The position numbers and the translations under genes are program-made. Positions 47,569 through 56,473 of a stretch of 64,000 nt of DNA are shown here, one piece after another. The notes under the pieces were generated by a model, which was not told the origin of the DNA, made no database searches, and saw only the letters and a list, made by a program, of their open reading frames with translations. How positions within the stretch are numbered: position 1 is the stretch's first letter; every line of letters starts with the position of its first letter. Source of the stretch: Micromonospora sp. WMMD1155 (lineage in GTDB: Bacteria; Actinomycetota; Actinomycetes; Mycobacteriales; Micromonosporaceae); assembly GCF_029581275.1 (NCBI RefSeq), contig NZ_CP120742.1, forward strand, positions 5,580,501-5,644,500, given 5' to 3'.

Positions 47569-50133
47569 TCATCGGACGGCCCGCTGTGGCCACGGCTGCC
47601 CCGCCGTGTCGCTGGCCCGGTCGGCGACCATGGTGCGCAGCAGGGCCAGCAGCTCGGTGCGGTTGGCGCAGTTGAGCCGGTTACGCATCCGCGCCACGTG
47701 GTGCTCCACCGTCTTGGCCGAGATGAAGAGCCGGTCGCCGATCTCCCGATAGGTCAACCCGGCCAGCACCAGCTCGGCGACCTCGTACTCGCGGTCGCTG
47801 AGCCCCTGTTGGGTGGGGCCGGTGGCCCGAGCGGTGGTCGCGCCGGTCGCCGGTGTCGACCCGCCGGACGGTCGTCCCTGGAGTGCGCGGGCGCATTCGA
47901 GCAGTGTGGTCATCGCCCGGCGGTCCGCGGTGCGGATGGCCGCCTGACCGGCGAGGCGCGCGCCGTCCCAGCAGAACCCGGTGTCGTGCAGCCCGCGGGC
48001 GGCGGCCTCCACCCGGATCGGGTCGACGTCGCCGCGCAGCACCTCCACCCAGCTCTCCGCGGCGGCGGCGACCACCGCGGCGTACCGGCTGTGGTCGGCG
48101 GCGGCGAGCAGCGCGGCGACGTGTTCGTCGGCGACCGCCGGTTCGGCGGTCAGGATCGCCGCGTGCAGACCGCTCCACCGCAGCGGCACGCTCCACAGTG
48201 GGGGATCGCCGAGTCGGCCCAGCAACGCGCGCCCCTGGAGCAGGTACGGCTCCAGTCGGGCCAGGTCACCGAGCCGCGCGCCCGCGATGGCCAGCTCACC
48301 CAGCGGCAACAGGGTGAACAGGTCGACCGGGTGCCGGACCACCGCCTCCAACGCCTGCCCCCAGCCACGCTTGAGAGCACCGAGGTCGCTGTTGCGCCGG
48401 CTGATGCCCATCCGGATCGCGGCGGCGAAGAGCAGGTCCCGGGACTCCAGTTGCCGTCCGTCGAGCGTGACCGTGGCGAGGCGTTCGGTCGCGGCGTGCG
48501 TGTCGCCCCGGACCATCAGGATCCACGCCTGCAACAGCCGGTGGCGACGCGCCATCAGCGGGCCACCGACACCGGCGGCCAGGGCCCGGTGCAGCACCCG
48601 CTCGGCGATGTCCAGCTCACCGCAGTGCACAGCGGTCAACGCGGCGAGCGCCGCCGGGCTGTCCGGTAGGAGCGCCGCCCGCCCGTCCGGTTCCAGCAGC
48701 GCGGCGGCCTGGACGAGGACGGAGAGCGCGGCGGTCGGCGGGCCGGACACGCTGTCCCGTACACCGGTGGCCATCAGCCGGGCGGCGCTGGCGTGCATGG
48801 TCGGGGGTTCGCCGGTGGGGTCGCCCGTCGGCGGCTCGGCCGGACCGCCCAGGTCTCCGCTGGCGATCGCGCCGACGGCGGCGAAGGCCGTCGCCGAGGC
48901 GGTGCCCGCCCACCGGTACAGCTCCACGCTGCGCCCGACGTGACCACGGTGGGCCAGGGCGGTCGCGGCCACCACTGCCGCTCCGCGGCGGTCGGGCGGG
49001 GCGGCAGTGGCCAGCAGTCGGTCCGCCAGCCGGAGGGCGTCGTCGAGGTTGCCGGCGAGCGCGGCGGCGAGCGCCTGCTCGGCGCCGGCCGGTCGCCCGG
49101 CCGCCGTGGCGGCGGCGAAGAGTTCGGCGGCGAACGCCGGCTCGTCGGCCAGTGCCTCGTTCGCCGCGGCGGTCAATGTCGTGACCGGGCAGTCGCCGAG
49201 CGCGCCGACCGCGAGCAGCGACCGGACCAACGGCAGCACCGCACCACCCCGGGCGAGCTGCAACTCGGTGAGCCGACGCCAGACCGCCGCCCGATCGGTG
49301 GTGGGGCTGAGCGTCGTGACGGCCCGCCGCACGATCGGCGCCAGCCGGCCGTCGGCACCGATCAGCCCGGCCGCCCTGGTCGTGGCGATCAGGTCGTCCA
49401 CCGCCGCCGGCTCCAGGTCGACGAGCGCGCCGAGCATGCTCACCGGCAGCGTCCCGCCCGCTGCGACGGCGAGCAACAGCCGTCGTACGGTGGCCGGCTG
49501 CACGTCCAGGTCCGGCCCGAACTCCGCGACCACCGACCGGGGTGGGTTGACCAGCGCGCCGGTCCGGGTGTCGGCCCCGGCCAGGCCCCGGGCCAGCCGC
49601 TCGACGTCCCGGGGTACGCCGCCGGTCTGGGTGTGGACGAAGTCCACCAGGTCGTCACGGCGGCCCAGATCCGGGCTGTGGGCGAGGTATGCCGCGGTCT
49701 GCTCCCGGGTGAACGGCGTGAGGAGCACGGCCTGCCCGTCGCGGCGCAACGCGTCGACCAGTTCGCTGAGGGCCGCCGACCGGGGCCACGGACGGTGGGC
49801 GACGACCAGCCGGTGTCGGCGGGTGGCGACCAGGCGCAGCAGCACCTCGACCCGTGCGTCGTCGAGCAGGTGCGCGTCGTCGACGAGCACCACAGTGTCG
49901 GGGTCGACGGCTTCGCCCGGCTGGGGGGCGACGGTGCGGACGGCGATCCCGGCCCGCCGGTGGACCCGTGCCAGCTCCGCCAGCAGCGCGGTCTTCCCGT
50001 GACCGCCCGGGCCGGCGATGCCGACGCTGAGCGGCCCGGCCGGATCCTGCGCGACAGTGTCCAGCAGGACCTGCGGCCCCCGGTCCAGCGTCAACCCGGA
50101 TTCGGCGATGTCGTTCATGATCATTGGGGTCAT
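47569..50133 (-). CDS. Large LuxR-family ATPase regulator (LAL), IniR-like
   Basis: This 854-residue LAL-type regulator has an N-terminal AAA/STAND ATPase with Walker A GPGGHGKTA (about residues 41-49) and Walker B VVLVDDAHLL, a long helical repeat region, and a C-terminal LuxR helix-turn-helix (GLSDREYEVAELVLAGLTYREIGDRL, about residues 780-845). Size and setting resemble mycobacterial IniR (Rv0339c), the regulator encoded beside iniBAC. It overlaps the Hsp70-like gene by ATGA and is transcribed away from iniB. It probably activates the divergent ini genes; a role on the downstream conservon is possible. Confidence 0.85.
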   Translation of the reverse strand: MTPMIMNDIAESGLTLDRGPQVLLDTVAQDPAGPLSVGIAGPGGHGKTALLAELARVHRRAGIAVRTVAPQPGEAVDPDTVVLVDDAHLLDDARVEVLLRLVATRRHRLVVAHRPWPRSAALSELVDALRRDGQAVLLTPFTREQTAAYLAHSPDLGRRDDLVDFVHTQTGGVPRDVERLARGLAGADTRTGALVNPPRSVVAEFGPDLDVQPATVRRLLLAVAAGGTLPVSMLGALVDLEPAAVDDLIATTRAAGLIGADGRLAPIVRRAVTTLSPTTDRAAVWRRLTELQLARGGAVLPLVRSLLAVGALGDCPVTTLTAAANEALADEPAFAAELFAAATAAGRPAGAEQALAAALAGNLDDALRLADRLLATAAPPDRRGAAVVAATALAHRGHVGRSVELYRWAGTASATAFAAVGAIASGDLGGPAEPPTGDPTGEPPTMHASAARLMATGVRDSVSGPPTAALSVLVQAAALLEPDGRAALLPDSPAALAALTAVHCGELDIAERVLHRALAAGVGGPLMARRHRLLQAWILMVRGDTHAATERLATVTLDGRQLESRDLLFAAAIRMGISRRNSDLGALKRGWGQALEAVVRHPVDLFTLLPLGELAIAGARLGDLARLEPYLLQGRALLGRLGDPPLWSVPLRWSGLHAAILTAEPAVADEHVAALLAAADHSRYAAVVAAAAESWVEVLRGDVDPIRVEAAARGLHDTGFCWDGARLAGQAAIRTADRRAMTTLLECARALQGRPSGGSTPATGATTARATGPTQQGLSDREYEVAELVLAGLTYREIGDRLFISAKTVEHHVARMRNRLNCANRTELLALLRTMVADRASDTAGQPWPQRAVR

Positions 50134-51395
50134 CCTTCGCGTCCCCGGCTGCGGGCCAACGCCAGGCGGGACGGTTTCGGCAGGTCCAGTGGGAGGACCC
50201 GGACCGGGGGCCGCGGTGGCGGATCACCCGGAACGGTGGTGTCGTGGTGGGGGTGGCGGGGTGCCGGGAGGGTGGCCCGACCGGCGCCGCTGACCGGCGC
50301 CGCCTCGCGTACCGGTGGGTGTCGACGGGCGCGCGGCGACACCACCTGACAGGCGGCCATCGCCGCCCCGGTGGCGGCGGTCAGCTGGGAGTCCGGTTCG
50401 ACCTCGACGGGGACCGGGAGGGCCGCGCTGATCAGCTCGGTGACGAGCGGGACCCGTGTCGAACCACCCGCCAGCAGGACGCCGTCGAGCTGCTCCGGTG
50501 TCAGGTCGGCGCTGCGCACGGCCCGCAGGAGGAGGTCGACGGTGACCTGCACCGTCGGGCGGATCATCTCTTCGAACTGGGCCCGGGTCACCGGTATCCG
50601 GGCCGGGCCGTTCGGTAGGGCCAGCACCACATCCGCCGTCAGGTCGACGGTCAGCACCCGCTTGACCCGGTCGCACTCCGCGCGCAGCCCGCGCAACGCG
50701 GCCTGGGTGCCGCGGCGTGCGCCGGCGGCCAACTCCCGGGCCAGCGCGGTACGGGTGTGCTCGGCCAGCGCCTCGTCGAAGTCGGCGCCGCCGAGCGAGT
50801 CGAGCCCCTGTGGAGTGCCGAACGTCTCGTAGGTGCCACGCGAGGTGCGACGCACCAACGCGGCCTCGAAGCTGTTGCCACCCAGGGCGTAGACGACAGC
50901 GGTGGTGCCCGCGAACCCGCGGGCCGCGTGGCTCTCGGCCACCGTGACCGTTCGGGGCAACAACGTCACGTTGCGCAGGCCGAAGCCGGACAGGGCCCGA
51001 TGCAGCACCTCCCGCCGGTACGGGCGCCACCCCGCCGGGTGGCTGAGCACGATCGCCTCGGCCGGCCCACCCTCCTGGGCGTGGACCCGCTCCACCACCC
51101 ACGCCGCGAGCTCCGCGGTGAGGGTCTGCGGCGCACACGACTCGCCGCCGAGCAGCACCGGCACGTCGTCGCCGATGCGGTGGACGAAGTCGCGTGTGGT
51201 GCGGCTGCCGTCGTCGGTCACGGGCTCGCCGACGTGCAGCGAGCCGTCCTCGGACAGGCACAGCACCGACGGTACGACAGTGGAGTCGACGTGCAGCGGA
51301 ACGGCCTCGGGACGGGTCCAGGTGGTGCCGTGCAGCCGTGCGACGGCGGCGGCGGTGTTGGTGCTCCCGATGTCTATCCCCAGGACGTACGGCAT
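50130..51395 (-). CDS. Hsp70-family ATPase-domain protein without substrate-binding domain
   Basis: This 421-residue protein covers the actin/Hsp70 nucleotide-binding fold. It has phosphate-1 GIDIGSTNTAAAVAR at residues 5-19, GLDSLGGADFDEALA, and the adenosine motif VLLAGGSTRVPLV near residue 320. The phosphate-2 motif reads YALGGNSFEAAL, so the usual Asp of DLGGGT is Ala. After about residue 365 there is only a Pro/Arg/His-rich tail, so the peptide-binding domain is missing. It lies divergent from iniB and is coupled to the LAL regulator. A sensory or scaffold ATPase is likelier than a chaperone. Confidence 0.85.
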   Translation of the reverse strand: MPYVLGIDIGSTNTAAAVARLHGTTWTRPEAVPLHVDSTVVPSVLCLSEDGSLHVGEPVTDDGSRTTRDFVHRIGDDVPVLLGGESCAPQTLTAELAAWVVERVHAQEGGPAEAIVLSHPAGWRPYRREVLHRALSGFGLRNVTLLPRTVTVAESHAARGFAGTTAVVYALGGNSFEAALVRRTSRGTYETFGTPQGLDSLGGADFDEALAEHTRTALARELAAGARRGTQAALRGLRAECDRVKRVLTVDLTADVVLALPNGPARIPVTRAQFEEMIRPTVQVTVDLLLRAVRSADLTPEQLDGVLLAGGSTRVPLVTELISAALPVPVEVEPDSQLTAATGAAMAACQVVSPRARRHPPVREAAPVSGAGRATLPAPRHPHHDTTVPGDPPPRPPVRVLPLDLPKPSRLALARSRGREG

Positions 51396-51692
51396 CGCTT
51401 CTTCTCCCCCCGTGAGGTGGCCGCCGGTGGCGATGGCGTCGGTGCTGCCGACGACCCACCCCCGGCGAAACCCGCGGGCTCCTACGTTCGTACCAGAGAT
51501 CAGCCCCTGGTCGGGACCCTAATCTCGCCGGGACGGTTTCCCCCTGTCCCCCTAACGTACGAGGCGGCGAAGTCCCTAGTTCAACCGCCCCGGATTCGGG
51601 CTGAGCCCCGATGCCCGGGGGGTGCCCCCGGCCATAGCGTCGTTGTCGACGTACGACACGTCGCCGACGCCAGATCCGAGGAGAACCAGCAC
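51396..51692. promoter_or_regulatory. Divergent control region between the Hsp70/LAL operon and iniB
   Basis: These 297 bp separate the two diverging ini units and should hold both promoters and the LAL binding sites. An iniB ribosome site (GAGGAGAA, 51678-51685) is clear. A pyrimidine run around 51538-51554 precedes CTAACGTACG, which may be a -10 region. No strong symmetric operator stood out. Confidence 0.45.
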
Positions 51693-52580
51693 ATGGACTC
51701 GCACCAGACCCTCCACGACTTCGTGCTCGACCTGCTGACGAACCCCGACGCGCGGTCGGCCTTCGACCTCGATCCCGAGGGTGCGCTGCGGGGTGCCGGC
51801 CTGACCGACATCACCGCCGCCGACGTGCAGGACGTGGTGCCGCTGGTCGTCGACTACGCGCCGGGGCAGGGCCTCGGGCCGATCGCCCCGGTCGTCGGGC
51901 AGCTCGGGCTGGAACCGCTGGTCACCGACGCCACCGACGTGGTGGGCCAGTTGCAGAGCGTGGCGCAGCAGATCAGCGTCACCAGTTCGCCCACCGGTGT
52001 GGACGTCAAGGCCGGCGTGCTCGGCGCCATCGCGGTCGACCCGTCGACCGCCGCCGCCGGGATCACCGTGCTGCCGGGCGTCGGCCTGGGCGTCGGCCCG
52101 AACGGGCTCGACACCGACCTGGCCGGTGTCGGCGACGTGGCGTACACCCTCGACGCCGATGTCGTGCAGCCGGTGGACGCCATCGCGGACCCGGTCCTCG
52201 GGGACGTCACCGGCACCGTCGGGGACCCGGGCGGTCTGCTCGGTGTCACCGACTCGAACCTGATCGGCGGCGATCTGACCGATGGTGTCCTCTCCGGCAC
52301 CCATGGTCAGATCGGCGGGGTCGTCAGCTCCCTCGGTGTCGACGACACCCTCAGTGGGCTGGGCCTCGGGCACGGCGACGGTGTCGTCGGCGGCGTGGTC
52401 CCGCCGCTCGACGTGCCGTCGACGGTGGGCGGCGTGACGCACCAGGTGGACAGCATCCTCCCCGGTGTCACCGACACGGTCGGTGACGTGACCGGCGGGG
52501 TCACCGACGGTGTGCTCGGCGGCGACTCGCAAGCCTCGTCCGATCACGGGCTGCTGGGTATCACCGGCGGTCTGCTCTGA
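51693..52580 (+). CDS. iniB: IniB N-terminal-domain protein
   Basis: This 295-residue protein has an N-terminal helical domain of about 65 residues typical of IniB (TLHDFVLDLLTNPDARSAFDLDPEGALRGAGLTDITAADVQ), followed by a long low-complexity Gly/Val/Asp-rich region with many GVxDxV-like repeats (about residues 150-295). In mycobacteria iniB leads the iniBAC operon induced by cell-wall inhibitors. There is no signal peptide. GAGGAGAA precedes the ATG. A hairpin separates it from iniA. The protein is probably structural or membrane-associated; its exact role is unknown in all systems. Confidence 0.85.
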   Translation: MDSHQTLHDFVLDLLTNPDARSAFDLDPEGALRGAGLTDITAADVQDVVPLVVDYAPGQGLGPIAPVVGQLGLEPLVTDATDVVGQLQSVAQQISVTSSPTGVDVKAGVLGAIAVDPSTAAAGITVLPGVGLGVGPNGLDTDLAGVGDVAYTLDADVVQPVDAIADPVLGDVTGTVGDPGGLLGVTDSNLIGGDLTDGVLSGTHGQIGGVVSSLGVDDTLSGLGLGHGDGVVGGVVPPLDVPSTVGGVTHQVDSILPGVTDTVGDVTGGVTDGVLGGDSQASSDHGLLGITGGLL

Positions 52581-52603
52581 CCCGGATCTCCGGTCGGAGC
52601 GGG

Positions 52604-52632
52604 GGGCCGGACCGTCTCGGACGGTCCGGCCC
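52604..52632 (+). terminator. Hairpin between iniB and iniA
   Basis: A perfect 13-bp stem with three-base loop (GGGCCGGACCGTC / GACGGTCCGGCCC). It may end most iniB transcripts or lower iniA/iniC expression relative to iniB. Confidence 0.75.
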
Positions 52633-52695
52633 TCTCGGGTTCCCCATCCGGTCCCTCTTGATAATTGAGCCGAAATCCGCACACTTGGTGCGGTG

Positions 52696-54552
52696 ATGGC
52701 CGGGATCTGGTTGGACGTGCTGGACGAGATCGCCCGCACGTGCAGTGCACACGGTCGTGCCGACCTGCTCCAGACGGTGCGGCAGAAGCGTGCCCAACTG
52801 CTGGACCCGACGCTGCGCGTCCTGGTCATCGGCGAACCGAACCAGGGCAAGAGTCAGCTCATCAATGCGATCATCAATGCCCCGGCCTGCCCGGTCGGTG
52901 ACGGCCGCACAACCGTCCTGCCGACCGTCGTGCGGCACGCCGACGCCCCGTCCGCGGCGGTGGCGCAGGCCCCGGCACCCGCCTCGGGCCGTTCCGCCGG
53001 CACCGCCGACGCGGTGACCGTCGAGCGAACGCCGGTGGCACTCAACCAGGTAGCGGCGGGCGTGGCCGGAACCGTCGGTCGTCGGGCGGGCGGCGGCCCG
53101 GCGTACGTCGAGATCGGGGTGCCACGCGCCCTGCTCCGTGCGGGGATGGTGCTGGTGGACACTCCCGGCACCGACGAGGTCGCCGGTGTCGGCGGTTTCG
53201 CCCCGATCGCTGCTCCGGCCCGCGCGGACATCGTGCTGCTGGTCTCCGACTCCACCCGGGAACTGTCGGTCGCCGAGCTGAACATGGTGCTGCACGTGAT
53301 GCGGTCCCATCCGAACGTGGTGGTGGTGCAGAGCAAGACCGACCTGGTGGCCGACTGGCGCGCGGTGGCCGAGCGCAACCGGCGACACCTGGTCGAGGCC
53401 GGCGTCCCGGCGACGCTGATACCGGTGTCGGCGGCGCTGCGACTACGCGCCGCCGCGGCCGACGACCGTGCTCTCAACGCCGAGTCCGGCTTTCCCGAGC
53501 TGATCGCCCGACTGCAACGGGACCTGGCCGGCAAGGCGGACCACCTGGCCCGGGCGTCCGTGCAGGCGGTGGCCCGGACGGTCGTGGAGCAGTTGGCCGC
53601 TCCGCTGCGCGCCGAGTTGGCCACCCAGGAGACCGAGGAACAGTCCGGGCCCATCTCCCGGTTGCACGCGGCGCAGCGCGAGGTCGACGAGCTGCGCCGG
53701 TGTTCCACCCGTTGGCAGAACACCCTGAACGACGAGATCGGCGACCTGCTCTCCGACATCGAGTACGACCTTCGTGACCGGACGCGGGAGATCCTGCGCA
53801 CTGTGGACGAGGCGTTCGACACCGCCGACCCGCTGGTGGCCTGGGACACCTTCGAGGACTGGCTGGAGAGGAGCCTGGTCGATGCGGCCGAGGCGAACCG
53901 CGAGTGGCTGGTCCAGCGCTGCGACTGGATCGCCCGCCGGGTCGCCGCCAACTTCAACCGGTACGGCTACGACGTGCTGCCGCCGTGGTCGATGTCCATG
54001 CCGGACGACATCGGTGAGCGGATACCGGAGCTGCAACGGCCGACGATCGACAGGTTCACCACCGGCCAGAAGTTGTTCACCGGCATGAAGGGCTCGTACG
54101 GCGGCATGCTGATGTTCGGTCTGGCGACCACCCTGGCCGGCATGCCGATGATCAACCCGGTCTCGGTGGGCATCGGGGCGCTCTTCGGTGGCAAGAGCAT
54201 CCGCGACGAGGGCAAGCAGCTGCTCCGTCGCCGTCAGGCGACCGTCAAGGCCAGCATCCAACGTCACGTCGACGACGTCTTCGTCCGCATCAGCCGGGAC
54301 TGCCGCGACGCCGTCCGTCAGGTGCAACGGATGCTGCGGGACCACTTCACGGGGTTGACCGAGGAGTTGCAGGAGGCCATCGTCCAGTCGTTCCGCAGCG
54401 CGAAGCAGGAGGCCGACACCGACGCCTCGCTGCGTGAGCAGCGACAGCGCGAGATCCGGCTGAAGATGACCCGACTGGCTGCCCTCTACGAGCAGTCGCA
54501 GCAGTTGACCGGCGCTCGGTCCGCCCCGCTGCTGTTGGAGCCGCAGACATGA
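52696..54552 (+). CDS. iniA: Dynamin-like GTPase IniA
   Basis: This large dynamin-superfamily GTPase has about 618 residues. G1 is GEPNQGKSQ (about residues 46-54), G3 DTPGTDEV (about 155-162) and G4 QSKTDL. Helical bundles follow (RLHAAQREVDELRRC). A hydrophobic paddle-like stretch (MLMFGLATTLAGMPMINPVSVGIGALFG, about residues 470-500) probably inserts in membranes. Mycobacterial IniA has the same size and remodels the plasma membrane under cell-wall drug stress. The ATG at 52696 or the GTG one codon before may be used. It overlaps iniC by ATGA. Confidence 0.88.
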   Translation: MAGIWLDVLDEIARTCSAHGRADLLQTVRQKRAQLLDPTLRVLVIGEPNQGKSQLINAIINAPACPVGDGRTTVLPTVVRHADAPSAAVAQAPAPASGRSAGTADAVTVERTPVALNQVAAGVAGTVGRRAGGGPAYVEIGVPRALLRAGMVLVDTPGTDEVAGVGGFAPIAAPARADIVLLVSDSTRELSVAELNMVLHVMRSHPNVVVVQSKTDLVADWRAVAERNRRHLVEAGVPATLIPVSAALRLRAAAADDRALNAESGFPELIARLQRDLAGKADHLARASVQAVARTVVEQLAAPLRAELATQETEEQSGPISRLHAAQREVDELRRCSTRWQNTLNDEIGDLLSDIEYDLRDRTREILRTVDEAFDTADPLVAWDTFEDWLERSLVDAAEANREWLVQRCDWIARRVAANFNRYGYDVLPPWSMSMPDDIGERIPELQRPTIDRFTTGQKLFTGMKGSYGGMLMFGLATTLAGMPMINPVSVGIGALFGGKSIRDEGKQLLRRRQATVKASIQRHVDDVFVRISRDCRDAVRQVQRMLRDHFTGLTEELQEAIVQSFRSAKQEADTDASLREQRQREIRLKMTRLAALYEQSQQLTGARSAPLLLEPQT

Positions 54553-56009
54553 CGGTGGGGTTGCGGTTGGACGAGGCGGCCTGGGGGCTGCTGCACCAGG
54601 CCATCGGCCTCTACCAGGACAACCCGCGGGTGGTGGGGCAGTTGCGCAACCAGGTGGCCCGGTTGGAGCAACCACTGCGCATCGCGGTGGCGGGCCCGTG
54701 GCGGGCCGGTAAGTCGACGGTGCTCAACGCGTTGATGGGGGAGGAGGTCGCTCCGGTCGAGCGGGCCGAGGGCGTCTTCACCTGGTACGAGGACGGTCCG
54801 GTGCCACGCGCCACCGCGTACCCGGCCGGTCAGCCTCCGCAGGAGTTGGCGGTGGTGAAGTCGGCGACCGGGCTGCGGGTGGACCTCGGTTGGGACACCG
54901 GCGACCTGCGCGACATCGTCGTGCAGTGGCCCACGCGGGCGCTGCGGCAGATCACGCTCATCGACACCCCGGCGGTCAACGGTGACGTCGAGCAGGGCCG
55001 GGCGTCGGTGTTGGAGCGGGTGCTGCGGGACTCGGACGCGGTGTTGTACCTGACCCGCGACGGACGCGACAGCGACCTGCGGGTGCTGGAGGCGGCCCGG
55101 GACGGCGCCGTCGGGCAGGCCGCCCCGGTCAACGTGCTCATGGTGCTGTCCCGGGCGGACGAGACCGGGGGAGGCCGGATCGACGGCCTGCTGACCGCCC
55201 GCCAGCTCGCTCGACGGCACCACCGCGATCCGCGGGTGAGCGCGCTCAGCGTGAACGTCGTGGCGTGCAGTGGGATGCTCGGCCTGGCGGGCAGGATGCT
55301 CGGCGAGTCGGACTTCGCGGCGCTGGCGGCCCTGGCCCGCGTACCCCGTGCGGAGTTGGACGCCCACCTGATCTCCACCGATCGTTTCCTCCGAGGCGAG
55401 TTGCCGGTTCACCTGGACACCGAGGTGCGCGCCGCACTGCTGAACCGGTTCGGGATCTTCGGCGTCCGGCTCGCGGCCACGTTGGTCCGAAGTGGGTTCG
55501 ACAGTCGGGTGAAGCTCTCCGCCGAGCTGATCCGGCGCAGCGGTCTCACCGAGCTGCGCGAGTCGGTGACCCGCTGCTTCATCGACCGCCGTGACGCGCT
55601 GAAGGCCCGGTCCGCGCTGGCCGCCGTGGAGGCGGTGCTGCGGGCCGAGCCGGCCCGGGGGTCCGACGAGTTGGTCGGCGCGGTCGAGCAGATCCTCGCC
55701 GGCGCGCACGAGTTCCGGGAGCTGCGCCTGCTGGTGGCGTTGCGCAACACCCGGCTCGGGTTCGACGCGGCGTTGGCCGACGAGGCGCAGCGGCTGGTCG
55801 GGGGCAACGGGGTGGGTCTCGCCGCCCGGCTCGGTGTCGAGCACGAGGCGACCGCGCAGCGGCTCTGGGAGGTCGCCTCCGACGCGCAGTGGCGGTGGCG
55901 GGACCGGGCCGAGGGTCCGCTGCTTCCGCTGGCGCAGCGGCGCGGCGCGCAGGTCGTCGTCCGGAGCTGCGAGGGGATGATCGCCGAACTGGCCGCGGGT
56001 GGTCGCTGA
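54549..56009 (+). CDS. iniC: Dynamin-like GTPase IniC
   Basis: This 486-residue dynamin-like GTPase is coupled to iniA by ATGA. G1 is AGPWRAGKST (about residues 48-57), G3 reads DTPAVNG near residue 139 and G4 LSRADE near 200. A helical tail follows, without the strong membrane paddle of iniA. Size and order match mycobacterial IniC. The pair probably forms a hetero-oligomer acting on the cytoplasmic membrane during envelope stress; this is inferred from the family. Confidence 0.87.
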   Translation: MTVGLRLDEAAWGLLHQAIGLYQDNPRVVGQLRNQVARLEQPLRIAVAGPWRAGKSTVLNALMGEEVAPVERAEGVFTWYEDGPVPRATAYPAGQPPQELAVVKSATGLRVDLGWDTGDLRDIVVQWPTRALRQITLIDTPAVNGDVEQGRASVLERVLRDSDAVLYLTRDGRDSDLRVLEAARDGAVGQAAPVNVLMVLSRADETGGGRIDGLLTARQLARRHHRDPRVSALSVNVVACSGMLGLAGRMLGESDFAALAALARVPRAELDAHLISTDRFLRGELPVHLDTEVRAALLNRFGIFGVRLAATLVRSGFDSRVKLSAELIRRSGLTELRESVTRCFIDRRDALKARSALAAVEAVLRAEPARGSDELVGAVEQILAGAHEFRELRLLVALRNTRLGFDAALADEAQRLVGGNGVGLAARLGVEHEATAQRLWEVASDAQWRWRDRAEGPLLPLAQRRGAQVVVRSCEGMIAELAAGGR

Positions 56010-56019
56010 CCGGGGACGC

Positions 56020-56050
56020 GACGGGGGCGACCGTCACGGCCGCCCCCGTC
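56020..56050. terminator. Bidirectional terminator after iniC
   Basis: GACGGGGGCG and CGCCCCCGTC (56020-56029 and 56041-56050) form a perfect stem between converging iniC and the DUF1540 gene. Confidence 0.75.
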
Positions 56051-56059
56051 GATACGCGC

Positions 56060-56350
56060 TCAGCCTGGTTGGTACGTCTGGCAGTCGGCGATGTCCTGGC
56101 CCGGGCCCACCCGGATGGACGGTGCGTGGCACTCCAACTCGGCGTTGTGTCGGCAGTCGCTGCGCTTGCAGGCCCCGACCTGGGCGATGACGCGGTCGAG
56201 CCCGCCCTTCGCCGAGGTGTCGATGAACGTGGCGCAGTTGGCGTTCTGCTGCCCGATGGTGATGGCGAACGCGTGGCAGCCGTCGTGGTTGTAGCCGCAG
56301 TCGGTGACTGTGCACTCGTGGACCCGCGGCATCTCCAGCATGTCGGTCAT
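56060..56350 (-). CDS. DUF1540 Cys-rich protein
   Basis: This 96-residue soluble protein is made of two DUF1540 repeats, each with C-x4-C followed by Cys six or seven residues later (HECTVTDCGYNHDGC and GACKRSDCRHNAELEC), plus a fourth Cys in NANCATF and DIADCQTY. The pattern suggests metal binding. An iron box lies about 90 bp upstream, and the DUF2470 gene before it ends 123 bp away on the same strand. Together these point to an iron- or metal-responsive role. Known family members have no proven activity. Confidence 0.85.
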   Translation of the reverse strand: MTDMLEMPRVHECTVTDCGYNHDGCHAFAITIGQQNANCATFIDTSAKGGLDRVIAQVGACKRSDCRHNAELECHAPSIRVGPGQDIADCQTYQPG

Positions 56351-56436
56351 CGGCGATCTCGCTTCCGTCGGTGGTGCAGGGTCACTCCAGTACCCGGCAC
56401 CGACAGGACAATTCGCACTTTCTCAGGATATTTTGC

Positions 56437-56455
56437 CTAGGGCAGCCTTACCTAA
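56437..56455 (-). promoter_or_regulatory. Iron box upstream of the DUF1540 gene
   Basis: On the minus strand TTAGGTAAGGCTGCCCTAG matches 15 of 19 positions of the IdeR/DmdR consensus. It lies in the 123-bp gap between the DUF2470 and DUF1540 genes, so DUF1540 probably has its own iron-controlled promoter. Confidence 0.65.
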
Positions 56456-56473
56456 CCCCTGCGGAGGCGCCCG

